From Streptomyces sp. YPW6 (GTDB taxonomy: Bacteria > Actinomycetota > Actinomycetes > Streptomycetales > Streptomycetaceae), in NCBI RefSeq assembly GCF_018866325.1, contig NZ_CP076457.1:5429001-5493000 (forward strand): 64,000 bases of DNA, read 5' to 3'. The notes below the pieces were generated by a model. That model did no database searches. It was given only the letters and a program-made list of their open reading frames with translations, and had not been told where the DNA came from. A program made the position numbers and the translations under genes. Of the stretch, positions 52,332 to 61,176 are shown one piece after another; position 1 is the first letter of the stretch; each line of letters begins with the position of its first letter.

Positions 52332-52532
52332 CTACTCGATCATCCTGAATGCGAGCAGCAATGTGGTCAGTAGAGTCAGCGTTCCGAAGAACGCCGCAGC
52401 GCTACCACCCTTGAGTGATGTGAGCATGCCCGATGCGCCTCCGTCGAGCAGGTCGATGATCAATCTCACCAGCCCGACGATGAGCGCCGCCTCTGTCAGG
52501 GTGAGCAGCATGAGTATGTTGATCTTGCTCAT
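52332..52532 (-). CDS. Small membrane protein, 66 residues
   Basis: Two membrane segments: ILMLLTLTEAALIVGLVRLI and FFGTLTLLTTLLLAFRMIE. AGGAGG lies about 10 nt before ATG. Lower GC than its neighbours. It is close to the ATPase-HNH pair and divergent from an HTH gene. Could be a membrane-acting defence effector, but there is no direct evidence. Confidence 0.6.
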   Translation of the reverse strand: MSKINILMLLTLTEAALIVGLVRLIIDLLDGGASGMLTSLKGGSAAAFFGTLTLLTTLLLAFRMIE

Positions 52533-52665
52533 CTTCGAGTTTTCCTCCTAGGTCGTGTTGACTTCCGCTGATCACTATCCAGCACCGGAGGAGGCATAGT
52601 TGGGGCCCGAGATGGGCCGAGACGGGAGCGAGACGAGTCGAGACCCGCTTCATGAAGGAGCACAG

Positions 52666-53416
52666 TTGGTAGATGAGGATGTTCATCCCGCGGTGCGCGC
52701 GTTTGCTGCGGCCGTGCGGGACTTCCGTCACGGAGCCGGCGCCAGGGGGCAATACAGGGCAACGGCCAAGGCCACCGGAGTCGGGGAGTCGACCATCAAG
52801 GCCATGGTCTCGCCCACACGCCCTCGGCTACCCAGCCAGGAGACCATGAGGCTGGTCGCAGTGGCAGTGGGGAGGTAACCCTGGGACGTGGCTTAGGCGA
52901 CTGGATCACGCCCGTCGCGAGAGCCGCCGGAAGCCCTCGGACAACTCCGGCGTCGAACCTAAAACCGCTCCAGCGCTCGGCCCGGGAGAGACCCGCAATC
53001 TCCATGTCCCGCCGCAACTCAACCACGTACAGGAGGAGGTCACGAGGTTTCAGATCTTGAGCAAGTTAGCGCGGTCGAGCCACAAGGAGCTGATGCGCAC
53101 ATTGAATATCCTAATCGCCGAGATGGGGTCGGATTCTCCGTATATTCTCACTGCATTCACGCGACCTCCGATCCCTGCAGGTCGAATCACCGAGATTTGG
53201 AACGACAAGTTGTCCATCTCGAATGACGTCACTCCTATCTATAGCGACTGGATGAACATCCTCTATGCGATTGAGGATTTCTTGCGGTACGTGAAGGAGA
53301 CCGAGGCCAGTGAGGTCAGTGCAGCCAGGGAGTGGGCGCGACGAACGGCGGGCTTCGTGCAGGAGTTCCGCTGCCTTCAGGCTGAAATTCTGGCTAAGCA
53401 TCGGCATGTTGAGTAA
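52666..53416 (+). pseudogene. HTH protein with a frameshift, or two small genes
   Basis: TTG 52666 follows AAGGAG at 5 nt and opens VDEDVHPAVRAFAAAVRDFR, an XRE-like region (KATGVGESTIKAM) that stops at TAA 52876-52878. In the next frame the sequence continues without stop from 52871 (GGNPGTWLRRL, a common follow-on of such HTH proteins) to TGA 53416. Its last 119 codons (from TTG 53057) are LSKLARSSHKELMRTLNI...AEILAKHRHVE. One base change would make a ~250-residue HTH-effector protein. Alternatively the two parts are separate genes. Confidence 0.55.
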
Positions 53417-53516
53417 GCTCCGCCCCTTCAAGAGGTCGTCTCTATTGGCTCGGTCGTCTGTGGACTGTGGTGCCTCCTCTTGTAACTGCCGGTTCTCGGC
53501 GAACGCGTAGGACATT

Positions 53517-53875
53517 GTGGATGCGAAGACCCGCCTCGCGGTGGCGGCCCGCCCAGTGCCCGGCGCCATCGCGGACGCGAAGGCCTGGCGCGACCCCTGC
53601 CTCGCCGAGCGCTACCAAGGGGTGACTGTGCTCGGCGACGACGCCTATATCGACACCGGCCTGATCTTCCCGCCTCGCAAACGGCCCGGACGGGCGCTGC
53701 TGAAAGGTGAGAAGAGGGCAACGCCGCCTACTCCAAGGTTCGTGCTCGCGTGGATGACCCCTTCTCTCGAACGAAGAAATACGAGATCCTGCGGGACTGC
53801 CGACAGCATGGGAACGGTCTGCGCCACGCGGTCTAGGCCGTTGTGCGCATGCACAACCTCGCCCTCGCCGCATGA
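53517..53875 (+). pseudogene. IS5-family transposase fragment
   Basis: Starts DAKTRLAVAARPVPG AIADAKAWRDPC (broken for length), then VTVLGDDAYIDTGLIFPPRK, typical of the DDE core. A frameshift near 53712 moves the rest (EHTF-like, KKYEILRDCRQHGNGLRHAV, then MHNLALAA) to other frames with an in-frame stop. Not functional. Confidence 0.72.
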
Positions 53876-54022
53876 CCGGCCAGGTCAACCGCCCCCTCCA
53901 ACTGCCTGATCAAGGCCTCCTGTAACGCCTCTCAGGCGCAGTCTCTTTGGTCAGCGTCAGGTCCAGATAAGGTTCGGCTTCATTGCTGCGGCCGTCACTG
54001 TGGGGGTGGCAGACTGGACTGC

Positions 54023-55042
54023 ATGGGGGGATCACCAACAAAGGCCTGGGCGCAATTCAAAGCCCGTGTAGAGGAACTAGGTGGCGAGGTGCTCGAGCCG
54101 AAGTGGCTCGGCAGCGCTATCAAGCATCGAGTTCGATGCCCGAAGGGGCACGAGACCGAAGCAATCCCGAACAGAGTGCAACAAGGTCAGGGCATGTGCC
54201 GACCTTGCTCCGGCAGTGATCCGGCTACAGCCTGGGCAGCGTTCAGGAATCGAGTAAGGGAGCTCGGCGGAACCGTCGTCGAGTTGGAGTGGCTCGGGAA
54301 GGACGTGCGCCACCAGGTGATCTGCCCGAAGGGACATCCGTGTAATCCTCGCCCCGGCTATGTACGCGACGGTGGGGGCATCTGCTCGGTGTGCTCTGCT
54401 AATGATCCATTAACAGCCTGGGCGGCGTTCAAGGCTCGGGTGAAGGAGCTCGGTGGAACCGTCGTGGAGCCGGAGTGGCTGGGGAAGGCAAAGCCCCATC
54501 GCATCATCTGTAGAAATGGCCATTCTTTTAGTCCCACTCCGAACAATATTCGCACTGGTTCAGGTCGATGCCTTAGGTGCGTCGGCATTGACCCTGTCGC
54601 ATGTTGGGAGTGGTTCAAAGCTCGGGTGAAGGAGTTCGGCGGCCTCGTCGTGGAGCCGGCGTGGCTGGGTGACGGAACGGCACATCAACTGATCTGCCGT
54701 GAAGGTCATCGGACCAAGACCATCCCCAGTGGTGTCAAGCAAGGGCAAGGAATCTGCCGGCGTTGTGCGGGCAAGACGTGGGACGTGTTCTACGTCGTAG
54801 AGAGCGCGAACCACGTGAAGTTCGGGATCACTTCCGGAGATCCTCGCCCCAGGCTGCGGACTCATGCGAGGGATGGCTTCACTGCCGAGCTTCGCGTCAT
54901 CCGGGACCTTCCGGGTGATTTCGCGCCCGACTTGGAAACCAGCGTGCTGTTGGCCCTCGCCGACGAGGGCCTGAAGCCAGTGCGAGGACGGGAGTACTTC
55001 CCAATCACGGCCACTCCGCTGATTCTGTCCGTCGTCGACTAA
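54023..55042 (+). CDS. Four zinc-knuckle repeats fused to a GIY-YIG-like nuclease domain
   Basis: 339 residues. Residues 1-250 are four tandem ~62-residue repeats of the pattern AWxxFKxRVxELGGxVxExxWLG...C(P/R)xGH...GxGxCxxC. Each has a CxxGH and a CxxC, enough for one zinc site. Residues 251-339 are a compact domain, DVFYVVESANHVKFGITSGD, then RPRLRTHAR, a Glu in LETSVLLAL and GREYFPI, matching the GIY-YIG layout (Y, GIT, Arg, Glu). The repeats resemble zinc-ribbon DNA-binding units found with homing-type nucleases. No ribosome-binding site; CAGACT lies 7 nt before ATG, so leaderless initiation is possible. Function unknown; a multi-finger restriction-like nuclease is the simplest reading. 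Confidence 0.8.
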   Translation: MGGSPTKAWAQFKARVEELGGEVLEPKWLGSAIKHRVRCPKGHETEAIPNRVQQGQGMCRPCSGSDPATAWAAFRNRVRELGGTVVELEWLGKDVRHQVICPKGHPCNPRPGYVRDGGGICSVCSANDPLTAWAAFKARVKELGGTVVEPEWLGKAKPHRIICRNGHSFSPTPNNIRTGSGRCLRCVGIDPVACWEWFKARVKEFGGLVVEPAWLGDGTAHQLICREGHRTKTIPSGVKQGQGICRRCAGKTWDVFYVVESANHVKFGITSGDPRPRLRTHARDGFTAELRVIRDLPGDFAPDLETSVLLALADEGLKPVRGREYFPITATPLILSVVD

Positions 55043-55418
55043 GTGACCGTCAGCATCCAGTTTCCGATACTGGTCGTCATTCGCAATCCGCGCGTTCGGT
55101 GATTCCTGACGCAGCGCCACATGAGATGACGTCCAGTACACCTGAGCGACGTATCTCTCGTGGTCCTGCGAGGAGTGGCGGCCCTCGTTCACGCGCTGTT
55201 CGGCCGGGTTCGGCAAGACCATCACGGCGGCCCGCAGGCGTACGGCCGTTCGGGCCGACGAGGCGCCCGGGACCCTTGTCTCCCGCAATCTGCTGGGTTC
55301 CCCCCGGGCGGCGACCCCGGAGAGCATAGGATTCCGGAAATATCGATCATGGGCCGCGCAGCCTGGGGGACTCCTTCCCGGAGAAGAGGGCGCCGCGGCC
55401 CCGTCGGCGGGGGAATCT
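55043..55418. other. No gene recognised; possible remnant
   Basis: 376 bp before the OLD-type gene. A frame in phase with it is open (ITAARRRTAVRADEAPGTL...) but has no credible start, so it could be a leftover of an earlier gene. It must contain the promoter of the nuclease-helicase pair. Confidence 0.4.
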
Positions 55419-57305
55419 GTGTACTTGGCGCATCTTCGGGTCGAGAACTTCCGGGTCTTCGGAGCTGCGGCCCAGAGCGAGGGCGAGACGGACGCGTCGC
55501 TGGACCTGTCGTTCACGGCCGGGACGAACGTGCTCGTCGGCGAGAACGACAGCGGGAAGACGGCGATCATCGACGCGATCCGACTGTGCCTGCAGACCGC
55601 GGCGACGGACTACTACCGGGTCTCCCAGGACGACTTCCACCTCGGGAAGGACGGGCGGGCGGAGACTTTCACCATTGTGTGCGCGTTCACCGCCCTGTCG
55701 ACCGAGGAGCAGGCGGTCTTCCTGGAACTACTCACCCACGACCGCGGCGGCGCTGCCTGGCTCTGCGTGACGTTCAAGGCCCAGCGGATGGACCCGGTCC
55801 GGAACCGGGTCTCGGTCACCACTCGGACCGGACCGGACGGCAACGGCCCCGCCCTGGACGGCGCCGCACGCGAACTCCTGCGCGCCACCTACCTGCGCCC
55901 CCTTCGCGACGCGGAGGCGGAACTGCGCTCGGGCCGCGGATCACGGCTGTCTCAGATCCTCGCCGGCTACCCGGCGATGAAGGAGCAGGGTATCGATGAC
56001 TACGACTCCGAAGGCGATGATCCTCCGTCCACTCTGGTGGGGATCCTGCGCCGCGCCGAGCACGACATCCGATGCAATGATGCCGTCTCTGATGTGAGCC
56101 AGGACATCAACTCGGCTTACCTGCAGCGGTTCGCCATTGGCGACGACGTCCTGCGCGCCAAAATCAGCGTCGCCACTGACGCGACGCTGGCCCGCGCGTT
56201 GGAACGGCTCGAACTGAATCTCTTCGCTGAGTCCGACGAGTGGACGCGCCGCGGACTCGGCTACAACAACGCTCTGTTCATGGCCGCCGAGCTCCTTCTG
56301 CTGGGCAAGAGCGAACTGGCACCTTTGCTGCTGATCGAGGAGCCCGAAGCGCACCTCCACCCCCAGCTCCAGACCCGGATCATGGATCTGCTCCGCGAGA
56401 AGGCTCAGGAGCCGCAGGAAAGTGACCGAGCCCCGGTCCAGGTCATCCTCACCACACATAGCCCCAACCTCGCCTCATCGACATCCGTCGAATGTCTGAC
56501 CCTCGTCGTCGGGGGCCGCACCTTTCCGCTGCGGCGCGGTATCACGCACCTGACCGGCGAGGACTACGCGTTCCTGACCCGGTTCCTGGACGTCACCAAG
56601 GCCAACATGTTCTTCGCCCGGGGCCTGGCGATGGTTGAGGGCGACGCCGAGGCTATCTTCCTGCCCGCTCTCGCCTCCGCCCTGGGCATGCCCTTCAACG
56701 AGCACGGCGTCAGCGTGGTCAACGTCGGCCACGTCGGTCTGTTCCGGTACAGCCGCGTCTTCCAGCGCTCCGGCGAGCAGATCCCCGTCCCCATCGCCTG
56801 CGTCCGCGACCGCGATCTCGTCCCCGCCGGCACCTCGGCGGAGATGCGCGGCGGCCTGAAGTGCTGGGACGAGATGACGGAGCCGGAGATCGCCGCGCAC
56901 GTCGCGGACCTCGCCAGCGACGACGGCGGGCCGGTGAAGACCTTCGTGTCGAACTGGTGGACGCTGGAGTACGACCTCGCCGTCACCTCATGGACCATGG
57001 CCAGGCTGATGCACCGCGCGGTGAAGCTCGCATCCGTTGCAGAACGGTCCTGGCCGGACGCCGCCAAGACCAATCAGGTCATCGCGCGGGCCGACAAGGA
57101 TGTCGACGAGTGGGAAGGCCAGGACCTCACTTTGGAACAGGCTGCCCTGAAGATCTACAGACCGCTTAAGCTCGACAGAGCCAGCAAGTCGATTACCGCG
57201 CAGTTCGCCGCGCAGCTCCTCGCCTCCACCTCGCTAACGGAGAGTGACGTCCCGCCTTATCTGGTCGATGCCTTCAAGCACCTGTGCGGCGAGGTGGCCC
57301 CGTGA
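55419..57305 (+). CDS. OLD-family ATPase/TOPRIM nuclease, GajA-like
   Basis: 628 residues. ATPase half: Walker A GENDSGKT (about 41-48), Walker B LLIEEPEAHLHP (about 303-314) and TTHSPNLAS. TOPRIM half: MVEGDAEAIFLPALA (about 405) and VRDRDLVP (about 462-469). GTG 55419 follows GGGGGAA. Its stop overlaps the UvrD-like gene (GTGA). In Gabija, GajA is a nuclease inhibited by nucleotides that cuts DNA when phage infection depletes them, together with GajB. Architecture and gene order match. Confidence 0.85.
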   Translation: MYLAHLRVENFRVFGAAAQSEGETDASLDLSFTAGTNVLVGENDSGKTAIIDAIRLCLQTAATDYYRVSQDDFHLGKDGRAETFTIVCAFTALSTEEQAVFLELLTHDRGGAAWLCVTFKAQRMDPVRNRVSVTTRTGPDGNGPALDGAARELLRATYLRPLRDAEAELRSGRGSRLSQILAGYPAMKEQGIDDYDSEGDDPPSTLVGILRRAEHDIRCNDAVSDVSQDINSAYLQRFAIGDDVLRAKISVATDATLARALERLELNLFAESDEWTRRGLGYNNALFMAAELLLLGKSELAPLLLIEEPEAHLHPQLQTRIMDLLREKAQEPQESDRAPVQVILTTHSPNLASSTSVECLTLVVGGRTFPLRRGITHLTGEDYAFLTRFLDVTKANMFFARGLAMVEGDAEAIFLPALASALGMPFNEHGVSVVNVGHVGLFRYSRVFQRSGEQIPVPIACVRDRDLVPAGTSAEMRGGLKCWDEMTEPEIAAHVADLASDDGGPVKTFVSNWWTLEYDLAVTSWTMARLMHRAVKLASVAERSWPDAAKTNQVIARADKDVDEWEGQDLTLEQAALKIYRPLKLDRASKSITAQFAAQLLASTSLTESDVPPYLVDAFKHLCGEVAP

Positions 57306-59203
57306 CCCGCAGCTACCTGCCCGATGCCTTCGCCACGCACAAAGTGGAGGCCATGGTGAAGCTTCTCGAACTCGACCCGCTCGACGCCGAGCAGTGGGAC
57401 TTCCTGCAGAGCGAAACCACACAGGACCTCCAGGCCGCCCCGGGGTCGGGCAAGACCACCTTGATCGGGCTCAAGCTCGCACTCATGGCCGATGCATGGA
57501 CCTCCGCGACGTGCGGGGTGTGCGTGCTGTCCCACACCAACACGGCCAAGAACGAGATCGCCGACCGGGTGGCCTCCCTCGCCACGGGGCGGAGCCTGCT
57601 GCGCTACCCGCACTTCATCGGCACCATCCAGTCCTTCGTGCACACCTTCTTCTCGCTGCCGGCCGTGCGGGCCAAGGGCGTCGAGGTCCGGTCCGTCGAC
57701 GACGCGGCCTTCGAGACCGCAGCAATCAGGCTCCTGCAGCACCCCAACTACTCCACCTTGCGCAGCTACGTGGAACGCCAGCGCGACGGCACCGGCATCG
57801 TCACCGGGGCGACGCTCACCTACAAGGAAGGCGAACTCGTGGTCACCGGCGCGACCAGGGAACCCCCCTTCCGCGCTGAGACAAACAGTGGCAAGCAGTT
57901 GTCCAGCCTCAAGTGGACTCTGGCCCGCCGCGGTGTCTTCCGCTACCAGGACATGTACGCCATCGCCCAGCAGTACCTCGCCGAGCACCCCGGCATCGTC
58001 CCGGCCGTCTCCTCGCGCTTCCCGTTCGTTCTCCTCGACGAGATGCAGGACACCAGCGCCACCCAGCACGAACTGCTGGACCTCGTCTTCGCCTCCTCGC
58101 CCACCGTGGTGCAGCGGGTAGGCGACACCAACCAGGGCATCTACAGTGATGCCGGAGCCGTGAGCGGACCTGCCTCGTTCCCGCTGGCTGGCGCCGCGGA
58201 GCTGCCAGTCAGCCGCCGCTTCGGGCCGCAGATCGCGGCAGTGGCCAGCCGCCTGGCGGTCCGGCGCCCTCAGCAAGTCCACGGAGCCGGTCCCGAGGGC
58301 CAGGTGGCGGTATTGCTGTTCGACGAGGCCACAGCGACCGACGTCGTGCCGACCTTCGAACGCATGGCCGCCGCGACCGTACCCGAAGACGTCCTCCTCA
58401 GGCGTCCGCCGCGTGTACTGGGCGCGCGGCAAGGCCGGGGAGGCTCCTCGGCCTACCCACAGTCGATCTCCTGCTATGTGCCCGACTACACCCCGCCCGG
58501 CCGGCCGACGGCCCACCGCGCTCTGATCGACGCGGTCCGCGCGGCAGGGACCCAGTGGACGTCCGGCGCGGACAGCCACGAAGCGGCCACTGAGTTGTGG
58601 AACGCCCTGCGTGCGTCCTTCGCGCCCCTGACCGGCGAAGGGCTACCGGCGCTGGGCCGCCTTGAGAGGTCTGCGGCGACCCCCGGCGGCAGGGTGCGGA
58701 TCCTGCTGCGCGAACTCCTCGTCCACGGAGCCGCGTTCGACGAGGCGGGCTGGGGCATGGTCACCGAGCATCTGACCGTCCAGATGAAGCTGCTCGCCGA
58801 CCGGCCGCTGAAGGCCGTCGGCCTGGAGTTCACCCCCGCGGCCGAGGCGGCCGCAGCAGCGGGCGGCGTCCCGAGGAGCTCCGCCGCAGTGTCGGCGGTG
58901 CGGGCCGTACCCGGGACCATTCAGAGTGCGAAGGGCGAGACTCATGCGGCGACGCTGATCCTGGAGTGCCTCGAGAAGAACGGCAAGAAGTTTGACGTGA
59001 CCGAGGCGCTCCGCATGGTCGCGGAGGGGAGCGACCCCCAGCGGGAGCTGAAGAGTGTCCAGGCCGCTGTCCAACTCATCTTCGTCGGAGCGACGCGCCC
59101 CACCCACCTGCTGGTGCTCGCGGCCCACCGCGACCGCGGCAAGCGGTACGCAGAAGCGATGATCGACATGGGCTGGGACCTCCGAGACCTCACCGAGCAC
59201 TGA
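57302..59203 (+). CDS. UvrD-like helicase, GajB-like
   Basis: 633 residues from GTG 57302 (an in-frame GTG at 57284 is possible). Motifs: AAPGSGKTTL (Walker A, about 45-54), VLLDEMQDTS, VGDTNQGIYSD, and later SAKGETHAATLILE and VGATRPTHLLVLA. Partner of the OLD-type nuclease in the Gabija system; GajB is thought to sense DNA ends. The pair is the last cargo before the right end of the element. Confidence 0.83.
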   Translation: MTRSYLPDAFATHKVEAMVKLLELDPLDAEQWDFLQSETTQDLQAAPGSGKTTLIGLKLALMADAWTSATCGVCVLSHTNTAKNEIADRVASLATGRSLLRYPHFIGTIQSFVHTFFSLPAVRAKGVEVRSVDDAAFETAAIRLLQHPNYSTLRSYVERQRDGTGIVTGATLTYKEGELVVTGATREPPFRAETNSGKQLSSLKWTLARRGVFRYQDMYAIAQQYLAEHPGIVPAVSSRFPFVLLDEMQDTSATQHELLDLVFASSPTVVQRVGDTNQGIYSDAGAVSGPASFPLAGAAELPVSRRFGPQIAAVASRLAVRRPQQVHGAGPEGQVAVLLFDEATATDVVPTFERMAAATVPEDVLLRRPPRVLGARQGRGGSSAYPQSISCYVPDYTPPGRPTAHRALIDAVRAAGTQWTSGADSHEAATELWNALRASFAPLTGEGLPALGRLERSAATPGGRVRILLRELLVHGAAFDEAGWGMVTEHLTVQMKLLADRPLKAVGLEFTPAAEAAAAAGGVPRSSAAVSAVRAVPGTIQSAKGETHAATLILECLEKNGKKFDVTEALRMVAEGSDPQRELKSVQAAVQLIFVGATRPTHLLVLAAHRDRGKRYAEAMIDMGWDLRDLTEH

Positions 59204-59557
59204 CCCTGCGTCCATCCCGGCGGAACCGTCCCGCCCGCTGGCTGGGGGCGTCTCCGTCACCTTGCGGGTTGGGCCCGCTGGTTGGCCAGTCCCCAGTACG
59301 CCGACAGCGGCGTCAGGACCACCACCATCGGCGATCTTCGCGTCTCCCACCTCAGAATCGAGCAGCGCAAGATCCGAGAACGAGTGCTCGGCATCGTTGA
59401 GTAACCCTTGCGGGTGAAGCAGTGAGTGCTTCGAAATGTGTCAGCCAACCACTACGACCCGGTCGGCCCTGGGATGCCAAGCACGAGGCTAATGCCAGAT
59501 CAAACGCCCGGAACGTGACAAGCCATCTGTCTCATGAGACATGCTGAACGCGAAGAA
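59204..59557. other. Right end of the element, no gene
   Basis: 354 bp. A short open stretch (GDLRVSHLRIEQRKIRERVL) ending in TAA at about 59404 may be a fragment of another gene; no start or family is visible. The element ends at the CGAAGAA-CACTTC junction. Confidence 0.5.
59528..59541. promoter_or_regulatory. 14-bp palindrome near the right end
   Basis: TGTCTCATGAGACA, perfect, 16 bp inside the right end. The left end has a half match, GTCTCA (35283-35288). It could be a binding site for the recombinases or TnpC-like protein. Confidence 0.5.
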
Positions 59558-59563
59558 CACTTC
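59551..59563 (+). other. attR: right junction of the element
   Basis: CGAAGAA is followed by CACTTC (59558-59563), which starts the comEC codons His-Phe-His-Ala-Asp-His. Confidence 0.85.
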
Positions 59564-60169
59564 CACGCCGATCATGTGCGCGGGCTGCCGGGAGTGCTCA
59601 GGGGCAGGGCGGTGGGCGCGATTCAGACGACGAGCCTCGAAGAGCCGCCCGGACAGGCCGCGTTCGTACGGAGGGCGGCGGCCTTGGCGGGGGTCCCGAC
59701 CATGCGGGCCGTGGCCGGTGAGCGCCGCCGGTGGGGCCCGGTCGAGTGGCGGGTCCTCTGGCCGCGACCCGGGCGCGAGGGAGCGGGCGAGGCGGTGGCA
59801 GGGGAGGCGAACGACTCCAGCGTCACCCTGCGCGTGCGAGCGGCCGGAGGGCTGTCCTTGCTGCTGCTCGGGGATCTCGAACCCCCGGCTCAGCGGGAGT
59901 TGCTGCGCGGTCGGGAGGCTCCGGGCCCGGTGGACGTCCTCAAGGTGGCCCACCACGGTTCGGCGTTCCAGGACGCCGGGCTGCTCCACACCGTACGGCC
60001 GAGACTGGCGCTGATCTCCTGCGGAGCGGACAACCCGTACGGCCACCCCTCGCCCCGTACGGTGGCCGCTCTCGGGGCGGCGGGGGCGCGGGTCCTGCGT
60101 ACCGACACCGACGGCCCGATCGCGGTGGCGGGCGCGGGGAAGGAACTGCGGGCGGTGGGCCGCTCATGA
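59558..60169 (+). pseudogene. comEC: comEC, 3' part
   Basis: Encodes the rest of the metallo-beta-lactamase-like domain: HFHADHVRGLPGVLRGRAVG, LLLLGDLEPPAQ, VDVLKVAHHGSAFQD and SCGADNPYGHPSPRTVA. Joined at CACTTC to the 5' part it would give a full-length ComEC. It has no own promoter or start here except by chance (ATG 59541 in frame, outside the native gene), so it is probably silent. Confidence 0.93.
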
Positions 60170-60454
60170 CACCGCGGGACCGGCTCCGCCCGGCAGCCCG
60201 CACAAGGTCCCCCACCGCTCGCACAAGGTCCCCCACCGCTCGCGTAAGGCCCCCCGCTGCCCGCTGCCCGCTGCCCGCTGCCCGCTGCCCGCTGCTCGGC
60301 CGCCCAGCAGCCCGCCGCTTGGCCGCCCAGCAGCCCGCGCAAGGCTCCCCGCCCTCGGCCCGCGGCTTCCCGCCCCATCCCGGCCCGCGGCTCCTCTCCG
60401 GGGCTGGTCGGCCTGCTTGTTCCGCCCCTCCCGTCCCCGAGGCCGGGGGCACGG
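60170..60454. repeat. Repeat-rich spacer with 7-bp tandem array
   Basis: Six perfect copies of CCCGCTG at 60253-60294, preceded by two copies of a 21-bp unit starting GCACAAGGTCCCCCACC. No gene is supported in this stretch. Confidence 0.75.
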
Positions 60455-60916
60455 TCAGACCAGCCAGGTTCCGGTGTGCATCAGGTCGCGGTCGGCGAGT
60501 TCGTTCTCCTCACGCCAGGCGCGCACGGTACGGGGGGTGACACGCAGAAACACCCAGCGCGGGCCGTGCGGTCTCCAGCCCCGGAGTTTCGCGGCGAAGG
60601 CGTCCTTGGTCGCGGTGGGAAGGTCCGCCGCTTCCACGATCCGCGCCTCGCCCTCGATCAGCACCACGTCGCGTGTGTGGCCCAGGGTGATCCGGATCGG
60701 TCCGCGGGGAGTCGCGTTGACGGCCGTCGGGTTGGTCCGCCGGGTGGCCATCACCAGCGTGCCGGTGCCGTCCTCCCAGAGGAACGACAGCGGCACCAGG
60801 GTGGGAACGCCGTCCGGGGACGCCGTCGCCACCCATGCGTCCTCGTCCTGCCGCAGGCGCTCCAGGACGTCCTGCGTGCGCTGCTCCCGGCTGCGCGGGG
60901 GTTCGTACTCGGTCAT
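60455..60916 (-). CDS. Pyridoxamine 5'-phosphate oxidase-like (split beta-barrel) protein
   Basis: 153 residues from ATG 60916 (an ATG at 60925 is also in frame). Typical PNPOx/F420-binding split barrel: WVATASPDGVPTLVPLSFLW, GTLVMATRRTNPTAVNATPR, RITLGHTRDVVLIEGEARIV. Such proteins bind FMN or F420 and reduce varied substrates. A TAGCGT box lies 7 nt upstream and there is no ribosome-binding site, so a leaderless start is likely. Cofactor and substrate unknown. Confidence 0.82.
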   Translation of the reverse strand: MTEYEPPRSREQRTQDVLERLRQDEDAWVATASPDGVPTLVPLSFLWEDGTGTLVMATRRTNPTAVNATPRGPIRITLGHTRDVVLIEGEARIVEAADLPTATKDAFAAKLRGWRPHGPRWVFLRVTPRTVRAWREENELADRDLMHTGTWLV

Positions 60917-61176
60917 GATCGACACGCTAGAGGGCGACCACCGCTCCGCGCCTCGGGCCGGCGGTCTCGGGCAGAAGTCCTAAGGCTCCGCGAATGTCGG
61001 CTCCATGAATTCGGACCTTCGGTAACACCTCTGTACAACTCCTTCCGATGCTCTGCGTGTGCCTCGAACGCCGCATCAGTGATCGAATGCATGCTCGTCG
61101 GCGGGCCGCTGATCCGACGAAGACGTCCACCTGTCAGGGCCACGAAGTGCGCAGCGCCCCTGGGGGTACGGAAGAG

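Larger units (their letters stand above)
35243..59563. mobile_element. 24.3-kb Tn554/RIT-like defence element in comEC
   Basis: Boundaries follow from comEC: the protein reads ...VVLTHF at 35242 and ...HFHADHVRGLPG from 59558, so joining at CACTTC restores one open frame of 960 codons. The element plus one core copy is 24,321 bp. A recombinase operon sits at the left end, transcribed inward, and cargo of mainly defence-like genes fills the rest. A 6-bp core without a longer target duplication, three recombinase-type genes and a small coiled-coil gene fit the Tn554 family (which also uses a 6-bp core) or recombinase-in-trio elements. Two insertion sequences and two transposase fragments show later insertions. 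It appears complete at both ends. Confidence 0.88.
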
